Below are positions 23,713 to 31,260 of a stretch of DNA of 31,926 bases, piece by piece. Made by a program: the position numbers and the translations under genes. The notes below the pieces were generated by a model. It had not been told where the DNA came from and did no database searches. It was given only the letters and a program-made list of their open reading frames with translations. Origin of the DNA: UMGS621 sp964468815 (GTDB taxonomy: Bacteria > Bacillota > Clostridia > Christensenellales > Borkfalkiaceae); contig CAYXWN010000021.1 in NCBI GenBank assembly GCA_964468815.1, forward strand, positions 1 through 31,926, in the 5' to 3' direction. How positions within the stretch are numbered: position 1 is the first letter of the stretch; the number at the start of each line of letters is the position of its first letter.

Positions 23713-23756
23713 TTAGTATTTGATAATATACTAACAGATTTGCGAAAAATAGTCAA
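23713..23756 (-). promoter_or_regulatory. Promoter and palindromic operator of the metal repressor
   Basis: Minus-strand TTGACT (23751-23756), 17 bases, TAGTAT (23728-23733). A palindrome with arms TTAGTAT and ATACTAA (23713-23734) covers the -10, as expected for self-repression. Confidence 0.65.
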
Positions 23757-23763
23757 GCGTTTT

Positions 23764-25242
23764 TCACAATAAAATACAAATAATTCCGCCGCGTCCCTCG
23801 TTGACGATTTTGGAAAGCGTTTTTCGCATTTTCGTCTGCGCTTCCTTGGGCATATTTCCGACCTTTCCAGCCATGCCGTCGCTGACTAAATCATGCAAAG
23901 ATTTGCCGAAGAAATTCGTACTCCAAATCCCCTGCGGATCGGTTTCCAACTCCTTTGCGAGATATTCGACAAATTCCGTTCCTTGCTGTTCCGTTCCGAC
24001 GATGGGACTGACTTCGGTCGCCACGTCTACTTTCATAATATGCAAACTCGGTGCGGTGGCGCGCAATTTTACCCCGTAACTGCCGCCCTGACGCACAAGT
24101 TCTGGCTCTTCCAGAATCATATCCTCAGCCGACGGAGAAACCACGCCGTAACCCGATTCTTCCGCCGCAGCCAAAGCGTCTTTCAATTTATGATACTGTT
24201 TTTTTGCTACGGCAAGCGACTTGACGTAACTCATCAGTTGATAGTCGTCCTCGATCTCGTCTCCGCATTCGTCGGACAAAACCTCGTAAAACAGTCCTTT
24301 TTGTGCCTCGATTTCGTATTTCGTCGTCCCCTCGCCCAACTTAACCTCTTTTAATTCGGGAGAGCAAAGTTTATCGCTCCCGTCAAACAGCCCGACGATA
24401 CGATCGAAATCGCGCATGCGCTCCATTTCTTCCGCCCGTCCGCGCACTTCTGCGAGAATCTCCGCAACAACGCTCAATTCGGCAGGCAATGCTTGCATCC
24501 ATTTCGGCAGTTCGATATCAAAAGACTGCATGGGAAATTCAAACAAAACCTTTTCTAAAATCCCTGCGATCCCCTTCGTATCCAATTCCGCCACGTTGAC
24601 GGCGAGAACGGGGACGTCGTACTTCTTTTCCAACGCATTACGGAGCGCAACTGTTTCCTTTGCTTCGGGCGTTTTGGTGTTCAATACCACGATAAAGGGT
24701 TTCTTGATCTCTTTCAACTCCTTGACGACACGCTCCTCCGCCGCTACGTAATTGGCGCGCGGAATCTCCGTAATACTGCCGTCCGTCGTAACTAAGATCC
24801 CGATCGTGGAATGATCTCGAATCACGCGCTGCGTGCCGATTTCCGCCGCCTTTTCAAAGGGGATCTCCTCTTCGTTCCAAGGCGTTTTAACAAGACGAGG
24901 AACGCCGTTTTCCTCGTGCCCCACCGCGCCCTCGACGAGATAACCGACGCAATCAATCAAGCGCACGTTACAACTCACCTTACTGCGCAACTGCACCTTA
25001 ACGGCGTTTGCCGGCACGAATTTCGGCTGCGTGGTCATAACCGTTCTGCCGTCCGCAGACTGCGGAAGTTCGTCTAAGGCAACCTGCTTATGCAATTTGC
25101 TCGTGATGTTCGGCAACACAAGTTCTTGCATGAACTTCGTAATAAAAGTGGACTTTCCCGTGCGGACAGGACCTACGACGCCGATGTAGACGTCGCCCCC
25201 GGTTCGCTTCGCGATGTCCTTGTAAATATCGTATTTTTCCAT
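23764..25242 (-). CDS. spoIVA: Stage IV sporulation protein A, spore-coat ATPase
   Basis: 492 residues, the normal length. Walker A is GPVRTGKS (24-31). The conserved opening MEKYDIYKDIAKRTGGDVYIG and the hydrophobic end GGIICILL are those of SpoIVA, where the C-terminus anchors to the forespore surface through SpoVM. ATP use drives polymerisation into the basement layer of the coat on the mother-cell side. Its presence implies an endospore-former. GGGAGG stands before the ATG. A sigma-E-like promoter lies at 25271-25299, matching mother-cell expression. It follows plsC on the same strand, as spoIVA often follows der and phospholipid genes in Bacillota. Confidence 0.97.
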   Translation of the reverse strand: MEKYDIYKDIAKRTGGDVYIGVVGPVRTGKSTFITKFMQELVLPNITSKLHKQVALDELPQSADGRTVMTTQPKFVPANAVKVQLRSKVSCNVRLIDCVGYLVEGAVGHEENGVPRLVKTPWNEEEIPFEKAAEIGTQRVIRDHSTIGILVTTDGSITEIPRANYVAAEERVVKELKEIKKPFIVVLNTKTPEAKETVALRNALEKKYDVPVLAVNVAELDTKGIAGILEKVLFEFPMQSFDIELPKWMQALPAELSVVAEILAEVRGRAEEMERMRDFDRIVGLFDGSDKLCSPELKEVKLGEGTTKYEIEAQKGLFYEVLSDECGDEIEDDYQLMSYVKSLAVAKKQYHKLKDALAAAEESGYGVVSPSAEDMILEEPELVRQGGSYGVKLRATAPSLHIMKVDVATEVSPIVGTEQQGTEFVEYLAKELETDPQGIWSTNFFGKSLHDLVSDGMAGKVGNMPKEAQTKMRKTLSKIVNEGRGGIICILL

Positions 25243-25270
25243 GAAAAAACCTCCCGTTCGTTCATTACTT

Positions 25271-25299
25271 ACTATATGAGAGGTTCTTTTCCGATATGA
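25271..25299 (-). promoter_or_regulatory. spoIVA: Sigma-E-like promoter of spoIVA
   Basis: Minus-strand TCATATC (25293-25299), 14 bases, CATATAGT (25271-25278). The sigma-E consensus is about KMATATT, 14-15 bases, CATACAHT; the -35 matches six of seven and the -10 six of eight positions. It starts close to the plsC stop. Confidence 0.6.
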
Positions 25300-25320
25300 A
25301 TTTTTTATGAAATTCGCGTA

Positions 25321-26037
25321 TTATTTTCCCAAATATTCCCGAGCAAGAGCATTAACGCGATCCTTAAAATACGCGGCGATTTCACGCTCGTCCATTCCCC
25401 GATCGAACAATTCTTTCAAATAGACGGGGCGATCAATAATCAAAAGCCGCTTTTTCTTATGAAAATAACAGTTATAGACGGGAAGATCGACATTTCTTAA
25501 ACGGCGATAGGTCTTTGCCAAAAACGCAAAGCCCGGATAGTATTCGGTAAGAATTTCTTTATAACCGTCCGAAGAATTTTCGGGAAAAATCAAAACGCTT
25601 TTTCCGTCGTCCAAAATTTGAATACTCTTGCGAACCGTTCCCAAAAGGCGCGCGTCCGGATAAGAGGGCAACAAACTCATGCCCTTATAAACGCCTCGCG
25701 TCACCGCCGCCGCAACCGCGGCAAACACAAAGGAAACGGGTGCAGGAAGTTTCTTTTTCTTCCGATAATAAATTTCATTTAAATAACGAAACCGTCCGCG
25801 GTAATTTTGACACATCTCGTAAGTACCCCACGGAATAAAGAAATTGGGATAATAAAGTTCTAAGGTTAAAGGACCGCTCGCCGCGCTGTGGTTAGAAACG
25901 ACGATCGCACGCTTTTCCGGCACGCCGCCAAGACTAACGATCTTCGGCTTTCGGATAAACAGTTTCAAAAACTGCTTAAAACAGCAGAAAAACGGCTTCC
26001 TCTTCTGCGGAACTCGATATGCTTCTTTTTCTTTCAT
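25321..26037 (-). CDS. PlsC-like acyltransferase with a degenerate HX4D motif
   Basis: 238 residues. The family motif NHX4D appears as NHSAASGP: His50 is kept but Gly55 stands in place of Asp. A second motif FPENSSDGY takes the place of FPEGTRS. A hydrophobic segment (about 102-115) and a basic N-terminus suggest membrane attachment. PlsC enzymes add the second acyl chain to 1-acyl-glycerol-3-phosphate. Placement right after plsY (ATGA overlap) supports phospholipid synthesis, but the missing Asp leaves activity open; it may use another residue or a different acceptor. The ATG is only about 13 bases from AAGGA, so coupling to plsY probably drives translation. Confidence 0.82.
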   Translation of the reverse strand: MKEKEAYRVPQKRKPFFCCFKQFLKLFIRKPKIVSLGGVPEKRAIVVSNHSAASGPLTLELYYPNFFIPWGTYEMCQNYRGRFRYLNEIYYRKKKKLPAPVSFVFAAVAAAVTRGVYKGMSLLPSYPDARLLGTVRKSIQILDDGKSVLIFPENSSDGYKEILTEYYPGFAFLAKTYRRLRNVDLPVYNCYFHKKKRLLIIDRPVYLKELFDRGMDEREIAAYFKDRVNALAREYLGK

Positions 26038-26795
26038 TCAGATTGATTTTCCTTTTTTTTCTCCTTTTTCTCTCTCCGATTCGCTTTCCATTTCACCAGC
26101 ATCTCCCTAAGCGACGTCGGGTGTTCTTCCCCAGCCAACATTCGCTCGATATTTCTCCTATGAGCAAACCACGTGAAAAAGCAGATCAAAAAAATCAGCA
26201 TATTCGCCGCGATATAATAAAATACGATCTTGTTATTATCTTTATAGGCAATGAAAAAACGGATACTCTCCGCAATCGCAGGCGGCGTAATCGCGATAAA
26301 CGAGCCCATAGCGCCGTATTCGGTAAAATAAATAAACAAAACCGCCGCAACCATGGACATAAACGTAACGACCGCCCAAGCACCGCTTACGCTCATAGCC
26401 ACCAAAAAAACGCCGATTGTGGAAGCGATTCCCTTTCCGCCCTTGAACTTCAAAAATACGGGATAGATGTGTCCCAGAACGGCGGCAAAACCGCAAGCGA
26501 ATTTCGCCAAATCGGAAAAATAAAATTGCGGAACGCCCTCTCCGACGTAAACGCCGTAAAAGGCAAAATACCCGATCAGCGTGGGAATCGCGCCCTTCAT
26601 CATATCGAGAAAGAGCGTCAAGAGTCCGATTTTAAGCCCGAAATTACGACTCATGTTGAGCGTTCCGGGATTTCCGCTGCCGAGCGTTCTGACGTCGGAC
26701 TTTTTATATTTGGATATGATCAGCGCAAAATTGACGTTCCCCAACAAGTAAGAACCGACAACCAACCCTGCAAGCAATAACCAGTATTTCTCCAT
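26034..26795 (-). CDS. plsY: Acyl-phosphate glycerol-3-phosphate acyltransferase
   Basis: 253 residues, longer than the usual 200 or so. PlsY signatures are GSGNPGTLNMSRNFG (40-54), DMMKGAIPTL and KFKGGKGIAST. About six or seven membrane helices follow, and the extra C-terminus (about 210-253) is a charged tail rich in Lys and Glu (NRREKKEKKKENQSE). It transfers an acyl group from acyl phosphate to glycerol 3-phosphate, the first step of phospholipid synthesis. It is followed by the PlsC-like gene with a four-base overlap. Only a weak GGA lies before the ATG. The usual gpsA of this gene neighbourhood is absent. Confidence 0.95.
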   Translation of the reverse strand: MEKYWLLLAGLVVGSYLLGNVNFALIISKYKKSDVRTLGSGNPGTLNMSRNFGLKIGLLTLFLDMMKGAIPTLIGYFAFYGVYVGEGVPQFYFSDLAKFACGFAAVLGHIYPVFLKFKGGKGIASTIGVFLVAMSVSGAWAVVTFMSMVAAVLFIYFTEYGAMGSFIAITPPAIAESIRFFIAYKDNNKIVFYYIAANMLIFLICFFTWFAHRRNIERMLAGEEHPTSLREMLVKWKANRREKKEKKKENQSE

Positions 26796-26867
26796 AAATC
26801 CGTTCCGAAATAATTATTTAACAACTTAACAAATCAATAACGCGCGATTTCAAAACGCGTCCCTGTT

Positions 26868-28184
26868 TTAGTCTTGCTTTTCCTGCTCGCGTACCGCAAG
26901 GCGAATCGGCGTTCCCTTAAAATCAAACGCGCGACGCAGACAATTCTCCAAATACCGACGGTAAGAAAAATGCATCAGCGCGCTTTCGTTCACAAAAAAC
27001 ACGAACGTGGGAGGACAAACGTCCGCCTGTGTCGCATACAAAATTTTCAGCCGCTTGCCGTTCATGGACGGTGGCTCGTTTGCACGCACACTGTCCAAAA
27101 TCAAGTCGTTTAACATTCCTGTCGACACGCGGAAACGAGAACGCTCGTAGACGGATTTCGCCAAAGACAACACCTTTTCCGCCCGTTGCCCTGTCTTTGC
27201 AGAGATGTAAATCGGCAGAAAATAATCCATGAACTTCAAATCTTCGTTCAATTTTTCGTTAAAGCGTTCGACCGTATGCGTATCCTTTTCGACGAGATCC
27301 CATTTATTCATCACGACGACGGATGGTTTACCCTGCTCGTGAACATAACCTAAAATCTTGACGTCCTGTTCGGTAAGTCCCTCTGTGGAATCCACGACGA
27401 CAAGCACGACGTCCGCGCGGCGAACCGCGCCGAACGCGCGGAGAACGCTGTAATACTCCAAGTCGTCCTCTACTTTCTTCTTCTTGCGGATTCCGGCGGT
27501 ATCAATTAACGTATACGCTTGTCCGTCATACGTAAAAGGAGTATCGATCGCGTCGCGCGTCGTTCCTGCAATATCCGAAACGATCGTCCGATCCGTCCCC
27601 AAAAGACGGTTACAAAGGCTGGATTTTCCCGCGTTCGGCTTCCCGACGACCGCAATCTTGATCGAATTATCTTCCTCTACCTCGCCGTTTGCCGGGAAAA
27701 GCATGACAACCTCGTCCAAAAGATCGCCGATTCCAGAGCCGTGTTCTGCGGAAATGCCGAACGGCTCGCCTAATCCCAACGCGTAAAAATCATACAGTTT
27801 TTCTGGCTCGTACGTATCCAACTTATTGACGGCAAGCACAACGGGCTTGCCCGATTTCCGAAGCATTAAGGCGACGTCCTCGTCCGAACTCGTTAGTCCG
27901 CCTTTTGCGTCCGTAAAAAAGACGATAACATCCGCCGTTTCGATCGCCGCTTCCGCTTGCGCTCGAATATGCCGCCACATTTCGTCCTCGGATTTCAATT
28001 CCAAGCCGCCGGTATCGACCAGCGTGAAATAATATCCGCACCATTCTGCGTCCGAATAAAGGCGATCTCTCGTGACGCCGGGACGGTTTTGTACGATGGA
28101 AAGGCGTTTGCCTGCCACCTTATTGAAAAAAGTGGATTTGCCGACGTTCGGTCTGCCGACAATCGCCACAACGGGTTTTGCCAT
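26868..28184 (-). CDS. der: Ribosome-assembly GTPase Der
   Basis: 438 residues with two GTPase domains in tandem: first G1 GRPNVGKS (10-17), DTGG and NKLD (120-123); second G1 GKPNAGKS (181-188), DTAG and NKWD. The C-terminal KH-like domain (about 355-438, with NGKRLKILYATQ) completes the family layout. It acts in maturation of the 50S ribosomal subunit. AGAGG stands 11 bases before the ATG, longer than usual. A terminator-like hairpin lies only about 34-53 bases upstream, and no promoter is seen after it, so expression may depend on read-through from the small membrane-protein gene. Confidence 0.97.
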   Translation of the reverse strand: MAKPVVAIVGRPNVGKSTFFNKVAGKRLSIVQNRPGVTRDRLYSDAEWCGYYFTLVDTGGLELKSEDEMWRHIRAQAEAAIETADVIVFFTDAKGGLTSSDEDVALMLRKSGKPVVLAVNKLDTYEPEKLYDFYALGLGEPFGISAEHGSGIGDLLDEVVMLFPANGEVEEDNSIKIAVVGKPNAGKSSLCNRLLGTDRTIVSDIAGTTRDAIDTPFTYDGQAYTLIDTAGIRKKKKVEDDLEYYSVLRAFGAVRRADVVLVVVDSTEGLTEQDVKILGYVHEQGKPSVVVMNKWDLVEKDTHTVERFNEKLNEDLKFMDYFLPIYISAKTGQRAEKVLSLAKSVYERSRFRVSTGMLNDLILDSVRANEPPSMNGKRLKILYATQADVCPPTFVFFVNESALMHFSYRRYLENCLRRAFDFKGTPIRLAVREQEKQD

Positions 28185-28217
28185 AAAATTAATTTCCTCT
28201 TGCGTTTTTTAATTTCA

Positions 28218-28237
28218 AGAAAAAGCCCGAACGGGCG
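28218..28237 (-). terminator. Short hairpin with T-run between the small membrane-protein gene and der
   Basis: Minus-strand GCCC, loop GTTC, GGGC, then five T and C. Strongly placed but with a four-base stem; it may attenuate rather than end transcription. Confidence 0.55.
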
Positions 28238-28243
28238 CTCTTC

Positions 28244-28528
28244 TTAAAACAGACCGAGTATCGCGCCGACGATATAGAGAATCAACGCTACCCAATAAAT
28301 AATTTTCCAAGCCTTTCCTTTGGTGGAGTACGCAAAGTAATAGGCGAAATAGCCGACGATGATGACGAGCAAAATATCCTTGACCAAATCGAGAACCGCA
28401 AAGAACGGTCCGCTCACGGTGATGCCGCACAACGGCAACAAATGAGATACAACCAGCAAAAGCGCCGCCAAAATCAAAGCGATGTAAGAAAATAAATTAA
28501 ATACTTTTTTATTGTTTCCTGATGACAT
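28244..28528 (-). CDS. Small membrane protein of unknown function
   Basis: 94 residues with three likely membrane helices (about 13-33, 41-63 and 73-92), a short polar N-terminus (MSSGNNKKVFN) and a central STKGKAW loop. No domain recognised. AGGAGG lies seven bases before the ATG, and the protein is well formed, so I consider it real. It precedes der on the same strand. Confidence 0.7.
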   Translation of the reverse strand: MSSGNNKKVFNLFSYIALILAALLLVVSHLLPLCGITVSGPFFAVLDLVKDILLVIIVGYFAYYFAYSTKGKAWKIIYWVALILYIVGAILGLF

Positions 28529-28593
28529 ATGAAAACCTCCTATTTGATAATCTTATTATACCAATCTCCAAGCGAAAAAACAACCGATTGAAC

Positions 28594-28644
28594 GCAAAAA
28601 AAACGGGAACAGTTCCCGTTCGTCAAAAAACGACGCTTTTTGAC
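28594..28644 (-). terminator. Terminator of the tudS-like gene
   Basis: Minus-strand AACGGGAA, loop CTG, TTCCCGTT and seven T (28594-28621) is a strong terminator. A second hairpin GTCAAAAA/TTTTTGAC (28622-28644) lies just upstream of it. Confidence 0.88.
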
Positions 28645-28686
28645 TGCTTAAAAAACGGCTATCGGTCTTATACGCGATCTTATAAC

Positions 28687-29103
28687 TTATAAATCGTTCT
28701 CGTCCAAAACGAGGAATCCGTGTTTTATCAAAAGCGTGGCGGCAACACCGTTCCCGGGCGTCATTTTTCCGCTAAACGTTCCGTCGTAGATCATTCCCTT
28801 TCCGCAAGAAGGGCTTCTTGCTTTCAAAATACAGTAATCCACCTTCTCCCGTTGCGCGATCGCGAGTGCTTCCTCCGCACCTGCCGCGTACGCGGCGGTA
28901 ACGTCCGTTCCGTCACTAGATAAAACCTTTTCCCCGACGCGTTCCCCCGGCAAGCGCGGCGTCGGCAAGCCGCCCATAACTTCCGGACAGACGCCGATCA
29001 ACTCATGCTCCGCCGATAAGGCGAGTACCTTGTCGTTTTTACAGTTATCGCCCTTGTAGCGGCAGTTTTCCCCTAAAAGGCATTTGCTGACGAGAATTTT
29101 CAT
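28687..29103 (-). CDS. TudS-like (DUF523) iron-sulfur desulfidase
   Basis: 138 residues. Family motifs are SKCLLGENCRYKG, CPEVMGGLPTPR and SPSCGKGMIYDG. Cys8, Cys39 and Cys100 fall where TudS keeps the three cysteines of its [4Fe-4S] cluster, and Ser97/Ser99 lie in the same loop. TudS removes sulfur from 2-thiouracil. That the gene is back to back with a uracil-type permease supports a pyrimidine-salvage role, although many DUF523 proteins are uncharacterised. GAGG stands 11 bases before the ATG. It has its own promoter (29137-29165) and terminator. Confidence 0.85.
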   Translation of the reverse strand: MKILVSKCLLGENCRYKGDNCKNDKVLALSAEHELIGVCPEVMGGLPTPRLPGERVGEKVLSSDGTDVTAAYAAGAEEALAIAQREKVDYCILKARSPSCGKGMIYDGTFSGKMTPGNGVAATLLIKHGFLVLDENDL

Positions 29104-29136
29104 GACAAATCTTTCCTCTTTCCGTTTATTTCTATT

Positions 29137-29165
29137 ATTGTACTATATCGCGCGAAAAAAATCAA
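29137..29165 (-). promoter_or_regulatory. Promoter of the tudS-like gene
   Basis: Minus-strand TTGATT (29160-29165), 17 bases, TACAAT (29137-29142). It faces away from the permease promoter about 30 bases off. Confidence 0.5.
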
Positions 29166-29195
29166 ACCGAATGAACGAAAAGTTTTTCAAAAAGT

Positions 29196-29227
29196 TTGAC
29201 AAATGCTCGGCAATATGATAGTATAAT
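29196..29227 (+). promoter_or_regulatory. Promoter of the permease leader
   Basis: TTGACA (29196-29201). At 17 bases spacing the -10 is TAGTAT (29219-29224); a perfect TATAAT (29222-29227) is at 20 bases. Transcription would start near 29231-29234. Confidence 0.65.
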
Positions 29228-29231
29228 ACCT

Positions 29232-29332
29232 AGAAATCTTTAAACGCGATACGGAGATATCGGCAAGACTTTCTGATGATGCGACTGTTAATGGCGAGCC
29301 TTTTATCTACGGGATAGCAAGGCTCTTTTTTT
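29232..29332 (+). ncRNA. Structured leader RNA with terminator, possible riboswitch or attenuator
   Basis: The leader before the permease is about 160 bases. It contains a small hairpin (CGATA, CGGAGA, TATCG at about 29247-29262), a stretch without obvious pairing, then a strong intrinsic terminator (29296-29332) 60 bases before the start codon. A terminator between promoter and gene is a mark of attenuation. I compared it by memory with purine, PRPP/guanidine ykkC, ZTP and PyrR-binding motifs and found no match, so the class is unknown. Confidence 0.55.
29296..29332 (+). terminator. Intrinsic terminator inside the permease leader
   Basis: GAGCCTT pairs with AAGGCTC, with an inner TATC/GATA helix, followed by seven T. 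The true gene start is downstream at 29392, so this must be regulated. Confidence 0.85.
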
Positions 29333-29391
29333 ATGCCGACCGCCGTTCACGTTAAGATTTTTTCGGAAAATTTTTTTAAGGAGATTTACTT

Positions 29392-30870
29392 ATGAAACTG
29401 ATCTACGGCATTTCAGACAAACCGAGCTTCGGAAAAACGCTCGTCTTTGCCTTTCAGCAGATGATCGCGATCATGGCGGCGACGTTGCTCGTTCCTATGA
29501 TCATCTCTGCACAGGGATTGAAAATGGACCCCGCAGCAGCACTGTTCGGCGCGGGCGCAGGAACAATCGTCTATCTTCTGTTCACCAAAAGAAGAAGCCC
29601 CGTATTCCTCGGAAGTTCTTTCACCTTCCTCGGCGCAATGGGTGCGGCCGCCGCGCAAAATTACGGCTATTGGGGATTGATCATCGGCGTTTTATTCGCA
29701 GGGCTTGTCTACGTAATTATCGCGTTGATCATTAAATTCACGGGATCGAACTGGGTTAACAAGTTGTTACCAGCTTGCATCATCGGACCGATCGTCGCAA
29801 TTATCGGATTGAGCCTTTCAGGCACGGCGGTAGATTGGATCATGCACAACGGCACGTCCGGAGATACGATTCAATACAGCCTCTGGTACGTTCTCGTCGG
29901 TTTGGTAACGTTCTTTGCAATCGTTTTCACCTCCGTCAAGGGTGGTAAAAACTTGAAATTGATTCCCTTTATCGTCGGAATCGGCGCAGGCTATCTCTTT
30001 GCACTGTTGCTCACGGGAATCGGCCATCTCGCAAATTACGAACCGCTTCAAATCATCAGTTTCCAACCCTTTATCGATACGTTCGGCGAAATCAGATTCA
30101 CGAGTTTCTTCGATTACCCGAAATTCACGTTCTTGGAAGCCATTCAAAGAAACGGACAGTATCCCTTGGACGGCGCGGCGATCGGCAACCTTGCACTTCT
30201 CTTCGCCCCGATCGGAATCGTTGAGTTGGCACAGCACATTGCGGACCACAAGAACCTCAGCGCGATTATCGAAAAAGACTTAATCAAAGATCCCGGCTTA
30301 ACCAGAACGCTTTTGGGCGACGGCGTAGGATCGATGGTCGGTGCATTCTTCGGCGGTTGCGCAAACACCACCTACGGCGAATCCATCGGTTGCGTAGCGA
30401 TCACCGGAAACGCGTCCGTCGTTTCTATCTTCACGGCAGCGCTCGGATGTATGGTTCTCTCGTTTTTCAGCCCGTTTGTCGCGGTTATCAACTCCATTCC
30501 TAAGTGCGTCATGGGCGGTGCATGCATCGCAATGTACGGCTTTATCGCAGTCAGCGGTTTGCAAATGCTCAAAAAGGTGGATCTCGGCGACAACCGCAAC
30601 CTCTTCGTTGTTGCTTCGATTTTCGTTACGGGAATCGGCGGATTGGCATTCAACTTCGGGCATAACGATTTGACCGGCAACGCGGCATTCTCCATTACCG
30701 CTGTTGCGGCGGCGTTAATCGTCGGCTTAATCACCAACTTGATCGTCGGCAAGCGTCCAGAAGAGGACGACGGAACGGGCATCATCGTAGACGAGGAATA
30801 CCCCGGCGACATCGAGCAGGAAGCAGAAGCGGCAACCACGGAAGCCCCTGCGACGGAAACGGTCGAATAA
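29392..30870 (+). CDS. Uracil-type nucleobase permease (NCS2 family)
   Basis: 492 residues with about 14 membrane helices. The family mark GGCANTTYGESIGCVAITG carries Glu330 as in UraA (NTTYGE), and KDPGLTRTLLGDGVGS precedes it. In the other substrate helix the sequence reads IVELAQHIADH: where UraA has AEH with a substrate-binding Glu, Gln281 stands here, with a Glu three residues before (Glu278). Uracil is the best guess, xanthine or another base is possible. The tail (about 455-492) is acidic and polar. AAGGAG lies eight bases before the ATG. Expression is probably controlled by the leader RNA. No convincing plus-strand terminator follows. Confidence 0.92.
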   Translation: MKLIYGISDKPSFGKTLVFAFQQMIAIMAATLLVPMIISAQGLKMDPAAALFGAGAGTIVYLLFTKRRSPVFLGSSFTFLGAMGAAAAQNYGYWGLIIGVLFAGLVYVIIALIIKFTGSNWVNKLLPACIIGPIVAIIGLSLSGTAVDWIMHNGTSGDTIQYSLWYVLVGLVTFFAIVFTSVKGGKNLKLIPFIVGIGAGYLFALLLTGIGHLANYEPLQIISFQPFIDTFGEIRFTSFFDYPKFTFLEAIQRNGQYPLDGAAIGNLALLFAPIGIVELAQHIADHKNLSAIIEKDLIKDPGLTRTLLGDGVGSMVGAFFGGCANTTYGESIGCVAITGNASVVSIFTAALGCMVLSFFSPFVAVINSIPKCVMGGACIAMYGFIAVSGLQMLKKVDLGDNRNLFVVASIFVTGIGGLAFNFGHNDLTGNAAFSITAVAAALIVGLITNLIVGKRPEEDDGTGIIVDEEYPGDIEQEAEAATTEAPATETVE

Positions 30871-30886
30871 AATTAAAAATAAAAGT

Positions 30887-31006
30887 GAACGGTATCCCCG
30901 TTCCGCAAAAAAGAAAATTACAAAGCCGAGTACAATATGATATGCACCCCAAATGTGGGGTGCTCTTGGGGAATTTTGAGTAAGTTGGTATAAAACCAAC
31001 CAACTC
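30887..31006. repeat. Cluster of three inverted repeats at the mobile-element border
   Basis: GAACGG/CCGTTC (30887-30903, T-rich tail on the minus strand), GCACCCCA/TGGGGTGC (30944-30963), and GAGT-GTTGGT/ACCAAC-ACTC (30978-31006) lie within 120 bases between the permease and the recombinase remnant. They may end the converging transcripts or be part of the element's end. Confidence 0.5.
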
Positions 31007-31021
31007 AGATTCCCTTTTGCT

Positions 31022-31260
31022 TTACATAGCGTATTGCGGCAGGTCTATTGCGCCTACAAGATTATATACGATTTTTACGTCTTGGAACTTTTGACCTTCA
31101 AAAACTTCAGTTTCGCCTATATAAATTCTATCCACGAAACTGTGAAGAATATCGGGCGTAAGTTCTTCAATCTCCGTATATTGCTTTACAATACGAATAA
31201 ACTTTGCTAATTTCTCGTTGTCGTTATCCACGACGGCGAGAATTTCTTTTAGTTCTTGTA
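31022..31260 (-). pseudogene. Remnant of a large serine recombinase, C-terminal DUF4368-type tail
   Basis: About 79 residues match the tail of clostridial large serine recombinases: KLAKFIRIVKQYTEIEEL, then HSFVDRIYIGE and NLVGAIDLPQ. The frame is open upstream only to a TGA near 31267, and the family-like sequence starts at about QELKEILAVV (31257). The catalytic domain with its Ser and the DNA-binding part are absent. There is a GTG in frame but no ribosome binding site. The rest was replaced by the end of the neighbouring gene, so this looks like a deletion or insertion joint. Confidence 0.8.

Noticed and set aside
26019..26780. 253-codon plus-strand frame antisense to plsY
   Set aside because: plsY and the PlsC-like gene have full family motifs on the minus strand. 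The plus frame is low-complexity, rich in Arg, Lys and Asn, with no start signals.
29273..29279. CTGATGA in the permease leader, the core of a hammerhead ribozyme
   Set aside because: The second core GAAA and the cleavage-site stem are missing; seven bases alone are not enough.
29232..29332. Purine riboswitch before the permease
   Set aside because: The conserved loops and junction of the purine aptamer are not found, although gene context would fit.
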